A stretch of 25,790 nt of DNA from an archaeon (GTDB lineage: Archaea > Asgardarchaeota > Hermodarchaeia > Hermodarchaeales > Hermodarchaeaceae), in assembly GCA_016550405.1 (NCBI GenBank), contig JABXGX010000330.1:1-25790 (forward strand), given 5' to 3'. This document shows, one piece after another, positions 1 through 9,482 of this stretch; position 1 is the stretch's first letter, and every line of letters begins with the position of its first letter. The notes beneath the pieces were generated by a model. That model was not told where the DNA came from and searched no databases. It saw only the letters and a program-made list of their open reading frames with translations. A program made the translations under genes and the position numbers.

Positions 1-3000
1 AAATAAGTGCTAGACCAGCTGCAACCATATCAAAAATAACACCAAACACAAAGGGTTCCATAATACATGGGACAAAATCATTACCTGAAGAGTCATGGCT
101 AAGAAGGAAATATGACACGAGCTGGTTTCCTGAAGCAATCAAGCTAGATACCTCCACAGGACGGAGTATTGGATTTTATCTGGCTGAAGGAAATGTCGAA
201 GGGACATCAATCCGGTTTTCGAATCTAGACAAATCAATCATCAATTCAATTGCACAAGATCTGAAATCTACCTTTGGAAAAGCATCCATTTTCAATCAAG
301 GTGTTTTGCTTTGTCAATCAAGTTTAGCTAAGTGGTTCAAAGATAAATTTGGTTCTGGAGCGGAAGAAAAGGAAATTCCAAACCAACTACTTAGCACTCC
401 TTATTCATTCAGATGTGCATTATTGTCAGGGTATTTTTCCGGCGATGGGACAATTGATTCGAATGGGACTGCAATTTCTGCTACTACGGTCAGCAAGAAC
501 TTAGCCTATCAGGTTAGCGACCTCTTGGCAACACTTGGCATTTTTGCCACAATTAAAGAACGAACGGTCACCAAAGGACCCTACACGAGTAGAATTTACT
601 ATCAGATTCGAATTCAATCTGAGGATATAATCCAGTTTAGCAAACACGTTACACTTGTTTCCGAATCCAAACAAAGGGCACTTGAAGATTTGGTAGCTGC
701 ACTTCAAAGGCGAAGAAGATATCAGCGTAGGGATATCATACCGAACTTTGGGCCGCTTCTCAATGATGCTTATAAAGAGCTTGGCATTCGAAGTCAAAGA
801 GGAACATGGACTCGTGCATTCCTTGGTGAATTGAGAGGAAAAACCCAGCGACAACGTGTTGGGCGAAAATATCTCCAAAAGCTTATCACACAACTTTCAT
901 CATACAAATCATCTCAAACACACTCACCCACGCTTTCTTGGTTACACACCTTAGCCCATTCCGAAATATTCTGGGATCCAATCACACACATCGAAGAAAT
1001 CAACCAACCCACAACCGTCTACGATATCGCAACAACCGATGGGCATTTCGTTTTAGCCCACGGTAACCTTATCGTTCACAACAGCCAACTCCTCAAATAT
1101 GTCGCCCAACTCGCCCCACGCGGACTATACACCTCAGGAAAAGGATCAACCGCCGCTGGGCTTTGTGTGGGTCCTGATAGTAGGCTCGTACTTTCTTCAG
1201 GTATCAATTCGATTAATGATGTTGTTGAAAGCCATTTCGAAGAGCAAACGCCAGTTAACTATGATGCGGGGATTCAATTTGTAGAAAATGGACAATCAGA
1301 ATTACAGGTATTCCATTCAAAAAATCTGCAAATGGAATTAGGACCGATTGATAAGTTATGGAAAATTAAGAGTCCTGATTTAATGGTTCGAATCCGTTCT
1401 AGAACTGGGAAAACCTTAGAATTGACTCCGAAGACGAGTATTTTATCTCTCGATGAATCTCTTGGCTTGGTTTGGAAGCAAGCAAGTCAATTGCGTATTG
1501 GCGACCGTGTTGCCACGAGTAGAACTTTTCCTGTGACTGGATTAAAATCCGTTCCTTTGGTATCAACTATCCTCAAAGGCTATTCGAAACCGATTAGAAT
1601 CTGGAATATTGAACCAAGAGTCCGAGCACTAATATCTCAGCTTAAAATACGCTTCAACTTATCGGTAAGAAAAATAGCGAAGCGACTTGGTATCAATGAA
1701 GATACGCTTTATCGATGGATGAATAAGGAAAGGCTTGGAAATATCTCATTTGATAAACTTCTACAGCTATGCCAAATGCTTGACGAAAAAATTGAAGACC
1801 AACTACCTGACTATTTTGAAGTCCAAGCAAAATATGGGCAATCAATTATCTTACCTAAAAAACTGAGCCCCGAATGGTTTTATATTTTGGGATTACTTTT
1901 CGGGGATGGGCGAGTATTCAAAGATAAGAGAAAGAATAGTTATGGCGGGACAACAATTGGACTCTCAAATAACGAAAATGAGCTGATAGACTCTTTTTCG
2001 CAATTCTTTGAAAAGCTTGGTCTTCATTCTTCGCTTTCTGAGAAATCAGAAAGGAGACCACAAGAGATTCGCGTCTTTTCATCAGTAATTTATCACATTC
2101 TCTCTTATTTTGGGCTACCCCATTCTCCAAAGTCCAACAAACTTACACCCAACGCAGATATTCTTTATTTCAATCATATGTATCTCTCCAATTTCATCAA
2201 AGGTCTTTATGATGCTGATGGTTGGATTTTCACCCGTTCTAATGGGTCATCTCATATTGGTCTTTCATCAATAAGCAAGCCACTAATCGAATTTGTTCAA
2301 ATCGCTCTATTATCAAAAAACATACAATCTTTCATTCGAAGGAGAGACCCCGTGAGAACAGTTCTTAATTCAGGGCACACAATAGAAGGTCGATATCCTA
2401 GGTACTCTCTAATAATCAGTAATCATTCTGATATCAAATGGTTTGCAGAGCATTTCGGGTTTAATCACCCTCAAAAACAAAAGAAACTTCTTAGTCATTG
2501 CCAATTAAACAAGACACCTCATAGTAATCTAGACAATATTCCTCATGTCTCTTCATTTCTATGGAAACTTCTGGATTTTTACGATCATAAAGTCTTTCAA
2601 CTACACGGTCAAACCATACGACTAACCCCAAGCCGATTTCGAAGGTCAATATCTTACTCTGCCCTCTCTTCAATCTTAGACCAATTGCAGCTCAACTGGC
2701 GCAACCATCGAATTTCAGTTCCATTTCAACAACGTAATCAACTTTTCCAAGAACTCCAAACCTACTTCTCACCGGAAGAATTAATGAAAATCAGTGGCTT
2801 ATCCAAAAGCCAAATTTACGAGTACTTTATCCGAAACAACCGAACTCCAACCATTCCAATCGGCATCCTTCATACCCTCTTAACATCGGCGCCTCTCCCC
2901 CTCTCAAAAGCGGTCCAAACCTATTGGACCAACCAAATCACTGCCGTCTTAACCGAACATCAAACTCATAAAGAACTTTATACGCTTTTGAAAAGCCTAT

Positions 3001-6000
3001 CTAAATCAGATATTTACTGGGACGAAATCACCTCCGTTACCCACATCCCCCCACCATATCCCTACGTTTACGACCTCACCATCCCCGGCACCCACAACTT
3101 CGTAGTCAACACCTTCATCGTCCACAACACCGCCGCTGTACTTCGTGATCCTGACACTGAAGGCTTCGCCCTCGAGGCAGGAGCTCTAGTCCTCGCTGAT
3201 CGGGGAACCGCGTGTCTTCATCCACGTGCTCGTATCTTGTTGGATAATGAATTAATGGCAATTGAGGAAGCTTATGCTACGGCGAACGCTGTTGAGGCGA
3301 TTTCAAATGGCGAAGTTGTGATGGTGGGGGAAATTAATGCAATAGTTCCCTCGATTACTAGTAGCTTAGATGTTATCGAGTGCCGATCTAATTACATTCG
3401 GAAACGAGATTATTCGGGCTTCCTCGTTAAGATTTCGACTGAAACTGGGTTCCAGACAATCGTAACACCTGACCATATGTTTTTGGATGGGACCTCATTA
3501 GACTGGAAAATAGCTCAGAACCTTCAAGAGGGTGATTGTCTTGTCGCCCCACTCCAATTACCAAGGCATAACAACTCTATCCAAATATTCGATATCATCC
3601 CAGATAGCTGGATTGTATGTCTTAACCAAACTGAGAAGAAGGAATTACGCGTTGCCCTTTTGGACGAATTTGGATCGCTTGCAAACATTAATCGGTTCTT
3701 TGGGTTACGAAGAGATGTTTTCTCAGGCCGTTCTCAAATGAAGATTGAATCCTTACAGAAAATTTTATTACATCTAAATCTTCTCGAGAAATGGAAGAAA
3801 CGTAAATTATCCTATGGGCGGAAACAATCCGGGGAACGGCTAAAGGTTACCGAAATCAGTCCAGAAATGGCTTATTTCATGGGGTTTGTGTTTGGAGATG
3901 GTTGGAATCGAACTAATAATCGCCGCTCCTCATTGAACATTCGTCAATCCTTAGTGAATCAAGAACAAATACAACGCGTATTAGAATCCTATTCGACATT
4001 TTCCAAACGTTCGCTTAGGAATTATCCCTCAAAAACAGAAAGCAAAATTAGAGGAACAACAGTAAGAAGTCAGTCACTCATCTTAACTGCAAACTCAAAT
4101 CTCCTAACTTACATCTACGATTATCTAACGCAAAATAATCTTTCAAACCTGCAAAAATTGCCTGACCAATCACTTTCTGCCTTTATTGCTGGAATTGTGG
4201 ATGCTGATGGTTGCATCTCAGTTAAACGAGATTATAGAGGGGATTCTGAATATCGCAATGTTCACATAGATATTCAGTGCTCTAATAGCTGGCTTGAAAA
4301 TCAAACTTTACTACTCGCTCTTCGAAGATTCGATTGTTATGGACGACTCAAACCTGACACTGAGATTATCCACATCCAAATAACTGCTCGTACTGATGTA
4401 GAAGCATTACTTTCAGCAATTAGACCATATAGTGTAAAAGTGAAACCGCTTCCCAAGGTACTACGAACCATCTCCAGTCTAAGTGACAAAATCCCAAGCA
4501 AGCCAGTTGCTTCTCTCGCCAACCAGATTTCGAAACGTAACACTTCCATGTTAGTAGAGAAAGGAATCTGGAGCACAATTTACAGCTATAAACATCAACG
4601 CTACCCACCCAGCAGAGGCCAATTGCAAAAAATCCAATCACTCCTAATAAATCAACTCACCTCATCTGAACACGACACAATCAACAACCTCCTCAAACGA
4701 GACTATTTCCTAGATCCAATCATTTCCATTGAAAAAATCCCGTACAAGGGACCAGTCTACGATCTCTACGTTCCCAAAACACACAACTATCTAGCAGATG
4801 GCCTAATCACACACAACTGTATCGACGAATTTGATAAAATGCGTCCCCAAGACCGAACCGCCATCCACGAAGCGATGGAACAGCATTCGTTCCATCCTTC
4901 GTTCGAGGTGTTATTTTCTTCGGGTGAAAAACGGAAAATTGGTTCTTTTATTGATACTCTATTCGAAACAATGGCTGAGAGTAAGATTCAAGGAATTCAC
5001 TGTGAGATTCTTCCACTAACTGAATTAGATTATAACATCTACACTACTGATTTTGATAAAACATTTCACACTACAATCAATAGAGTCAGCCGCCACAGTG
5101 CACCAGAGCATTTCATAAAAATTCATTTCTCTAATGGCAGGGATATTTTGGTAACACCTGAACATCCAATTTATTACTTTGCTGATAATGAGATAAAAGA
5201 GATTCCAGCTGAAGATATACAAGTAGGTTCTTTTGTACCCAGCATTAGAAAATTAGACATTGCTGAAAAGGACATTACCCTTGAAACAGATATAGAAAAG
5301 GGAAGAAAAGAAATAAAATTACCCTCTAAAATGACAGTTTCTCTTGCGCGTTTTTTGGGCTATTACATTTCAGAAGGTTATTGCCATAGAGGGTCATCTT
5401 ACGAAATTGGATTATCAAATACCGACAAGAATGTAATTCGATCAATGAAACATACAATATTAGATAACTTTGGAATAGAACCTCTCGATAATGTCAAAAA
5501 GAATAATACATTACGGATAATCTCAAAGTCTCTGTATAATTACTTATTCAAAAATTTCCCAAAGTTAATGAGAAAATCTCTGAATAAACGCATACCACAT
5601 CAAATATTCAGTTCCAGAGACGAAATAAAGGTTGCTTTCCTAAATACCGCCTTCATAGGTGATGGTAGTATCGAATCGGAAGCAGTTGCATATGCTACTT
5701 CTTCAAAAGGTTTAGCAGAAGATTATCAAGATCTTTTGTTAAGTCTTGGGATTCACACAAGGATTCACTCAGGACAATATCACACACCAAAAAGCAATGA
5801 GACACGAACAAGATACAAGGTTTACATTCGTGGAAATCATCTAGCATCTTACACAGAACTAGTTCTTCCTAAGTTAAGAAATCAACACGATCATCTCAAG
5901 TGGCTTATTGAAAGAAGTGAGAATTTTGAAAGAAACTATGATATTCTGCCAACAGGTGTTAGAAAACTTCTGATAGAATGTTTAAGAACTGTTGGTGTTT

Positions 6001-7205
6001 CTTATAAAACAAAATTCTTACAATTTTTGAAAAAGGACTATGCAATTACAAGGAATGTAACAGAAAGATTCATTGAGGATATACATCACCATCTTTGTCT
6101 CATTGAAACCGAAAAACAACCTGCGAATAACCTACAGCTAATATCACAGGCAAGCTTGGTAGAGGAAGCAAACACTATTGCTTCTCACACTGAGAACATT
6201 AACGTGATTCCTGACGAATACGACAAAGTAGCAAAGCTTCTTTCTATCATAGATCGCATAAAGGCCTTCAATTGGTTGAGAATTACAAAGATTGAGAAAA
6301 TCAACAACGAAGGTGAATTCAAAACAGATTGGGTTTATGATGTAACTGTGGAACCCACTCATTGTTTCATTAGTCACGGTTTAGTGTTACATAACACAGT
6401 TTCTATAGCTAAAGCAGGAATAGTTGCAACACTGAATGCCAGAACAGCAATTTTAGCTGCCGCTAATCCCAATCTTGGTCGTTATGTTCCTGAACGGTCC
6501 TTTGCAGAGAACGTGAATCTTCCGGTTACGTTGCTTTCGCGGTTTGACCTAATTTTTACACTCACTGATTTGCCTGAGGCGGAACGTGATGAGCGTACGG
6601 CTGAGCATATCATCGCTTTGCACAAACAGAGAGGTCAGACAAAGGATCCCCCAATATCTGCTGATTTACTCCGAAAATTCATCGCTTATGCACGTCGAAG
6701 CATCACACCAGTCCTTACTGATGAGGCACTGAATGTGCTCAAAGATTTCTATCTAGGTATGCGAAAGTCCGGCGAACGTGAGAATGCACCAGTGCCAATT
6801 ACTGCGCGTCAGCTTGAATCGCTCATTCGGCTCACTGAAGCCCATGCAAAAATGGCGCTTCGCGAAAAAGTTCTGGCGGAGGACGCACAAGCGGCGGTTC
6901 GATTGGTCCAAGTGTCGTTGCAGCAAGTTGGATTTGATAGCGAAACGGGGCAATACGACATCGATAATATTATGATAGGGCGCGCCAAGTCGCAACGAGA
7001 CAAGCTCCAAGCGATTCTAACCATGATTCGCGAGCTCGAAAAAGAAACTCCGGGCGGTGTTCCGATTGAAAAATTGGAAGAACGAGCCGAACTCGATGGG
7101 ATATCTGCAACCTTCGTTCGGCAAGCAGTTATTCAACTCCGGGACAAAGACGGATTAATCTTTGAACCACGCCCTGGGCGCCTGAAGTACATAAAAGGTG
7201 CCTAA
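1..7205 (+). CDS. mcm: MCM replicative helicase, 5'-partial, with four inteins
   Basis: MCM is the hexameric AAA+ helicase that unwinds DNA at archaeal replication forks. The reading frame (codons from base 3) is open from the left edge, so the N-terminal domain and the first part of Walker A are outside the window. The visible extein pieces join to a normal MCM core: SQLLKYVAQLAPRGLYTSGK and on to GSTAAGL (1083-1163), TAAVLRDPD...ALVLADRGTA (3129-3212), CIDEFDKMRPQDR...AMEQH (4818-4886) and TVSIAKAGI onward (6396-7202). The last piece holds sensor 1 (ILAAANPNLGRY), the arginine-finger motif LSRFDLIF and a C-terminal winged helix ending RPGRLKYIKGA. The four inteins lie between these pieces, and all keep the frame. 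About 347 of 2400 visible codons are extein. The stop overlaps the next gene, a helicase, by 8 nt, which implies co-transcription. Function of the mature protein needs four protein-splicing events. Confidence 0.97.
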   Translation, partial: ISARPAATISKITPNTKGSIIHGTKSLPEESWLRRKYDTSWFPEAIKLDTSTGRSIGFYLAEGNVEGTSIRFSNLDKSIINSIAQDLKSTFGKASIFNQGVLLCQSSLAKWFKDKFGSGAEEKEIPNQLLSTPYSFRCALLSGYFSGDGTIDSNGTAISATTVSKNLAYQVSDLLATLGIFATIKERTVTKGPYTSRIYYQIRIQSEDIIQFSKHVTLVSESKQRALEDLVAALQRRRRYQRRDIIPNFGPLLNDAYKELGIRSQRGTWTRAFLGELRGKTQRQRVGRKYLQKLITQLSSYKSSQTHSPTLSWLHTLAHSEIFWDPITHIEEINQPTTVYDIATTDGHFVLAHGNLIVHNSQLLKYVAQLAPRGLYTSGKGSTAAGLCVGPDSRLVLSSGINSINDVVESHFEEQTPVNYDAGIQFVENGQSELQVFHSKNLQMELGPIDKLWKIKSPDLMVRIRSRTGKTLELTPKTSILSLDESLGLVWKQASQLRIGDRVATSRTFPVTGLKSVPLVSTILKGYSKPIRIWNIEPRVRALISQLKIRFNLSVRKIAKRLGINEDTLYRWMNKERLGNISFDKLLQLCQMLDEKIEDQLPDYFEVQAKYGQSIILPKKLSPEWFYILGLLFGDGRVFKDKRKNSYGGTTIGLSNNENELIDSFSQFFEKLGLHSSLSEKSERRPQEIRVFSSVIYHILSYFGLPHSPKSNKLTPNADILYFNHMYLSNFIKGLYDADGWIFTRSNGSSHIGLSSISKPLIEFVQIALLSKNIQSFIRRRDPVRTVLNSGHTIEGRYPRYSLIISNHSDIKWFAEHFGFNHPQKQKKLLSHCQLNKTPHSNLDNIPHVSSFLWKLLDFYDHKVFQLHGQTIRLTPSRFRRSISYSALSSILDQLQLNWRNHRISVPFQQRNQLFQELQTYFSPEELMKISGLSKSQIYEYFIRNNRTPTIPIGILHTLLTSAPLPLSKAVQTYWTNQITAVLTEHQTHKELYTLLKSLSKSDIYWDEITSVTHIPPPYPYVYDLTIPGTHNFVVNTFIVHNTAAVLRDPDTEGFALEAGALVLADRGTACLHPRARILLDNELMAIEEAYATANAVEAISNGEVVMVGEINAIVPSITSSLDVIECRSNYIRKRDYSGFLVKISTETGFQTIVTPDHMFLDGTSLDWKIAQNLQEGDCLVAPLQLPRHNNSIQIFDIIPDSWIVCLNQTEKKELRVALLDEFGSLANINRFFGLRRDVFSGRSQMKIESLQKILLHLNLLEKWKKRKLSYGRKQSGERLKVTEISPEMAYFMGFVFGDGWNRTNNRRSSLNIRQSLVNQEQIQRVLESYSTFSKRSLRNYPSKTESKIRGTTVRSQSLILTANSNLLTYIYDYLTQNNLSNLQKLPDQSLSAFIAGIVDADGCISVKRDYRGDSEYRNVHIDIQCSNSWLENQTLLLALRRFDCYGRLKPDTEIIHIQITARTDVEALLSAIRPYSVKVKPLPKVLRTISSLSDKIPSKPVASLANQISKRNTSMLVEKGIWSTIYSYKHQRYPPSRGQLQKIQSLLINQLTSSEHDTINNLLKRDYFLDPIISIEKIPYKGPVYDLYVPKTHNYLADGLITHNCIDEFDKMRPQDRTAIHEAMEQHSFHPSFEVLFSSGEKRKIGSFIDTLFETMAESKIQGIHCEILPLTELDYNIYTTDFDKTFHTTINRVSRHSAPEHFIKIHFSNGRDILVTPEHPIYYFADNEIKEIPAEDIQVGSFVPSIRKLDIAEKDITLETDIEKGRKEIKLPSKMTVSLARFLGYYISEGYCHRGSSYEIGLSNTDKNVIRSMKHTILDNFGIEPLDNVKKNNTLRIISKSLYNYLFKNFPKLMRKSLNKRIPHQIFSSRDEIKVAFLNTAFIGDGSIESEAVAYATSSKGLAEDYQDLLLSLGIHTRIHSGQYHTPKSNETRTRYKVYIRGNHLASYTELVLPKLRNQHDHLKWLIERSENFERNYDILPTGVRKLLIECLRTVGVSYKTKFLQFLKKDYAITRNVTERFIEDIHHHLCLIETEKQPANNLQLISQASLVEEANTIASHTENINVIPDEYDKVAKLLSIIDRIKAFNWLRITKIEKINNEGEFKTDWVYDVTVEPTHCFISHGLVLHNTVSIAKAGIVATLNARTAILAAANPNLGRYVPERSFAENVNLPVTLLSRFDLIFTLTDLPEAERDERTAEHIIALHKQRGQTKDPPISADLLRKFIAYARRSITPVLTDEALNVLKDFYLGMRKSGERENAPVPITARQLESLIRLTEAHAKMALREKVLAEDAQAAVRLVQVSLQQVGFDSETGQYDIDNIMIGRAKSQRDKLQAILTMIRELEKETPGGVPIEKLEERAELDGISATFVRQAVIQLRDKDGLIFEPRPGRLKYIKGA
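3..1082 (+). mobile_element. MCM intein 1 (Walker A site), 5' part off-window
   Basis: The last 360 codons of an intein inserted in the MCM P-loop, between the (off-window) GDPGTAK and SQLLKYV; the +1 extein residue is Ser. Two LAGLIDADG motifs are visible: GFYLAEG near base 171 and LSGYFSGDG near 425-450, so the homing-endonuclease domain is full length from its first motif. Splicing blocks F and G read VYDIATTDGHFVLAHG and LIVHN, with the penultimate His and terminal Asn present. A basic segment before them (RGKTQRQRVGRKYLQKLI) looks like a DNA-recognition region. The N-terminal splicing blocks A and B cannot be judged. Confidence 0.95.
1164..3128 (+). mobile_element. MCM intein 2 (655 aa) with helix-turn-helix
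   Basis: Inserted after GKGSTAAGL and before TAAVLRDP. It starts CVGPDSRLVLSSG (Cys1, block A) and ends THNFVVNTFIVHN followed by Thr+1. LAGLIDADG motifs are LGLLFGDGR (near 1890) and FIKGLYDADGW (near 2196). Before the first motif lies a helix-turn-helix-like stretch, LSVRKIAKRLGINEDTLYRW (about 1660-1720). A second possible one, ISGLSKSQIYEYFIRNNR, lies near 2790-2845. Block B reads LELTPKTSI, with Thr where the usual TxxH His stands. It is the longest of the four. Splicing and endonuclease activity are both expected but not proven. Confidence 0.95.
3213..4817 (+). mobile_element. MCM intein 3 (535 aa, Walker B site)
   Basis: Splits Walker B between ALVLADRGTA and CIDEFDKM, so the +1 residue is Cys. 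It starts CLHPRARILLDNEL (Cys1), has block B VTPDH with the His present, and ends VYDLYVPKTHNYLADGLITHN. LAGLIDADG motifs are MGFVFGDGW (near 3880) and FIAGIVDADGC (near 4182). A short helical segment before the first motif (FGLRRDVFSGRSQMKIESLQ) occupies the same place as the helix-turn-helix of intein 2. All residues needed for standard class 1 splicing are visible. Confidence 0.95.
4887..6395 (+). mobile_element. MCM intein 4 (503 aa, before TVSIAKAG)
   Basis: Inserted between AMEQH and TVSIAKAGI. It starts SFHPSFEVLFSSGEK (Ser1), has block B VTPEH, and ends VYDVTVEPTHCFISHGLVLHN followed by Thr+1. LAGLIDADG motifs are LGYYISEGY (near 5355) and FLNTAFIGDGS (near 5637). By eye it is richer in A/T than the other three, uses AGA and ATA more, and lacks the helix-turn-helix insert of intein 2. 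This suggests a separate origin. Splicing residues appear complete. Confidence 0.94.
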
Positions 7206-9453
7206 TCAAAGGTGGGAACAAGCCATAAAACGGATCGCTAGTTTACCCCTTAAAGCCTCGATTAAAAACTATTTCAAGAAAAAGGGTTTCACAACCCTAT
7301 ACCCTCCTCAGCAAGAAGCAATTAAAACGGGAATACTCGACGGAAAAAATATCGTTTTAGCAATACCAACAGCCTCGGGAAAAACCCTCATCGCTGAATT
7401 ATGTATGCTAAAAGCAATTGTCGAGCAAGGAGGCAAAGCCTTGTATCTTTGCCCCCTTCGGGCCTTAGCTTCCGAAAAATATGACGAGTTTCGAACATAT
7501 TCTGAACTAGGCGTGAATGTGGGAATAACAACAGGAGACTATGATACAGTTGAAGAAAAGTACGGTGCTTATGATCTCCTCATATGCACAAACGAACGTG
7601 CTGACTCCCTACTACGCCATCGAGCAAAATGGATGACAGACATCGCCATTATAGTAGCTGATGAAGTACACTTAATCAATGACCCTGGACGTGGTCCCAC
7701 ACTTGAAGTGGTCCTCGCTAGATTGCGTCAACTAGCACCCAATGCACAAATTCTAGCCCTAAGTGCAACTGTAGACAATGCAGACGAGCTTGCAGAATGG
7801 CTTGATGGAAAAGCGGTTGTAAGTGACTGGCGTCCCGTTATACTCCGCGAAGGCGTCTATCATGAAGGACATGTTCATTTTCCAGAAGGAAAAGAGGAGC
7901 AATATCTTCCTGCCACTTCTTTTCCTATCGGTGATATCGCCCGACAGGTTCTCAAACAGAAAGGACAACTCCTTGCTTTTCTTAATACACGTCGATCTGC
8001 TGTAAGAACCGCACAGAAGCTTAGCTCAATAACAGCACCACGGTTGATAAAGACTGATCAGGCTAAGCTGGGTGACTTAGCTGAGAAACTCCTTCATTTA
8101 GGAGAAGTCACACAAGTAACTGACACGCTGACACGTCTCATTCGAGCGGGTGTCGCGTTTCATCATGCCGGACTTCGATACTCTGAACGCAAACTCATTG
8201 AAGAAGCATTCCGAAACAACTTGATTAAGGTCGTTTGCGCCACTCCGACCCTTGCGATTGGCGTAAATTTACCTGCACGAGTCGTGGTGATTCAAGAGTA
8301 TCGTCGATTTGATAGAATCGAGGGCTACCAACCAATTCCCGTTTTAGAATACAAGCAGATGGCAGGACGTGCAGGAAGACCGAAATATGATACCACTGGA
8401 ACTGCTATTCTCATCTCACGAAACGAAGGCGAACGCGATTTTCTTCTAGATTACTATACGCTCGGAACACCTGAAAGCATCATTTCAAAACTTGCCAGCG
8501 AATCCGCACTCCGAAGCCATGTGCTTTCAACTATTGCCATGAATTATGCGTCAAGTAAAGATGGTATAATGGAATTCATCAGGCAAACCTTCTTCGGGCA
8601 TCAACGGGACCCGGATGAAGTTGAATACATGATAGATTTAATCGTCAAATTTCTCAAAGATGAAACGCTCCTCAAGCAACAAGGGAAGCGATTATCTGCT
8701 ACACCCTTTGGCCGACGTGTTTCTCAGTTGTATATTGATCCCAAATCTGCTGTCATCATCCGCGATGGACTTGCCAAAGCGGTTAAACAATATGAAAACA
8801 CTACTGACGTGTCTTTTCTGCATATGGTTTGTCATACACCTGATATGGCGAATCTCTATCTGCGACGGGGAGAAGATGAGCGGTTTCATGACTATGTCAT
8901 CGAACACATTGATGAATTCTTAACACCGATACCGGATCCGCGGCATCACAGAGAGCGATACGAGTTTTTTTTGGCAGAGGTGAAAACTGCCCTATTAGTT
9001 AAAGCTTGGATTGAAGAGCTTCCCGAAGATCAAATTATCAGTCAATTCAAGATTGGATCAGGAGACCTTCTCCGATTAGTAGATACCCAAAAATGGCTCC
9101 TTTATGCCTGTCACGAGCTTGCGCCGATATTTGGCTATCAAACAGCTGTTTCTGATCTCGAAGAGTTAGAGTTGCGGACAAGATATGGAATAAGACGCGA
9201 ACTCACAGATTTAGTCGAATTGCAAGGTATTGGTCGCGTTCGAGCAAGATTTCTCTTCAGAGCCGGATTCATTTCCAAGAATCGGATTCGAGACGCCCCT
9301 TTAGACCAGCTAGCAGCTGTACCAACCATTGGCTCCCAAATTGCGCTTTCAATCAAACAGCAATGTGGCGGGGTAGTCAATCCAGAAGAAGAACAAGCGT
9401 TAAAGGATACGCGACGACAAACTAGCAGACAGACGCAATTAACACTGGATTAA
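7198..9453 (+). CDS. hel308: Hel308 (Hjm-type) superfamily 2 DNA helicase
   Basis: A 3'-5' DNA helicase that acts on stalled forks and branched DNA. At 751 aa it is of usual family length. Visible motifs are Walker A PTASGKT (57-63), the CPLRAL segment (85-90), DEVH (155-158), SAT (189-191) and motif VI QMAGRAGR (387-394). A winged-helix and ratchet region follows. A C-terminal helix-hairpin-helix domain (LVELQGIGRVRARFLFRAGF, then LAAVPTIGSQIALSI) is typical of Hel308. The GTG start overlaps the end of MCM by 8 nt, so translation is probably coupled. The tail QTQLTLD faintly resembles a PCNA-binding peptide but lacks the aromatic pair, so I do not call it. No intein is present. Confidence 0.95.
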   Translation: MPNQRWEQAIKRIASLPLKASIKNYFKKKGFTTLYPPQQEAIKTGILDGKNIVLAIPTASGKTLIAELCMLKAIVEQGGKALYLCPLRALASEKYDEFRTYSELGVNVGITTGDYDTVEEKYGAYDLLICTNERADSLLRHRAKWMTDIAIIVADEVHLINDPGRGPTLEVVLARLRQLAPNAQILALSATVDNADELAEWLDGKAVVSDWRPVILREGVYHEGHVHFPEGKEEQYLPATSFPIGDIARQVLKQKGQLLAFLNTRRSAVRTAQKLSSITAPRLIKTDQAKLGDLAEKLLHLGEVTQVTDTLTRLIRAGVAFHHAGLRYSERKLIEEAFRNNLIKVVCATPTLAIGVNLPARVVVIQEYRRFDRIEGYQPIPVLEYKQMAGRAGRPKYDTTGTAILISRNEGERDFLLDYYTLGTPESIISKLASESALRSHVLSTIAMNYASSKDGIMEFIRQTFFGHQRDPDEVEYMIDLIVKFLKDETLLKQQGKRLSATPFGRRVSQLYIDPKSAVIIRDGLAKAVKQYENTTDVSFLHMVCHTPDMANLYLRRGEDERFHDYVIEHIDEFLTPIPDPRHHRERYEFFLAEVKTALLVKAWIEELPEDQIISQFKIGSGDLLRLVDTQKWLLYACHELAPIFGYQTAVSDLEELELRTRYGIRRELTDLVELQGIGRVRARFLFRAGFISKNRIRDAPLDQLAAVPTIGSQIALSIKQQCGGVVNPEEEQALKDTRRQTSRQTQLTLD

Positions 9454-9482
9454 GCTCTTCCACAAATTTCGAGGTTATCTAC

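Noticed and set aside
4337..6377. Several minus-strand frames of 60-80 codons inside the MCM inteins
   Set aside because: They are antisense to a conserved coding frame and have no start signals or recognisable motifs.
9138..9380. Minus-strand 80-aa frame inside Hel308
   Set aside because: Antisense shadow of the conserved helix-hairpin-helix domain.
9440..9453. PCNA-binding (PIP) peptide at the Hel308 C-terminus (QTQLTLD)
   Set aside because: The two aromatic residues that define the motif are absent.
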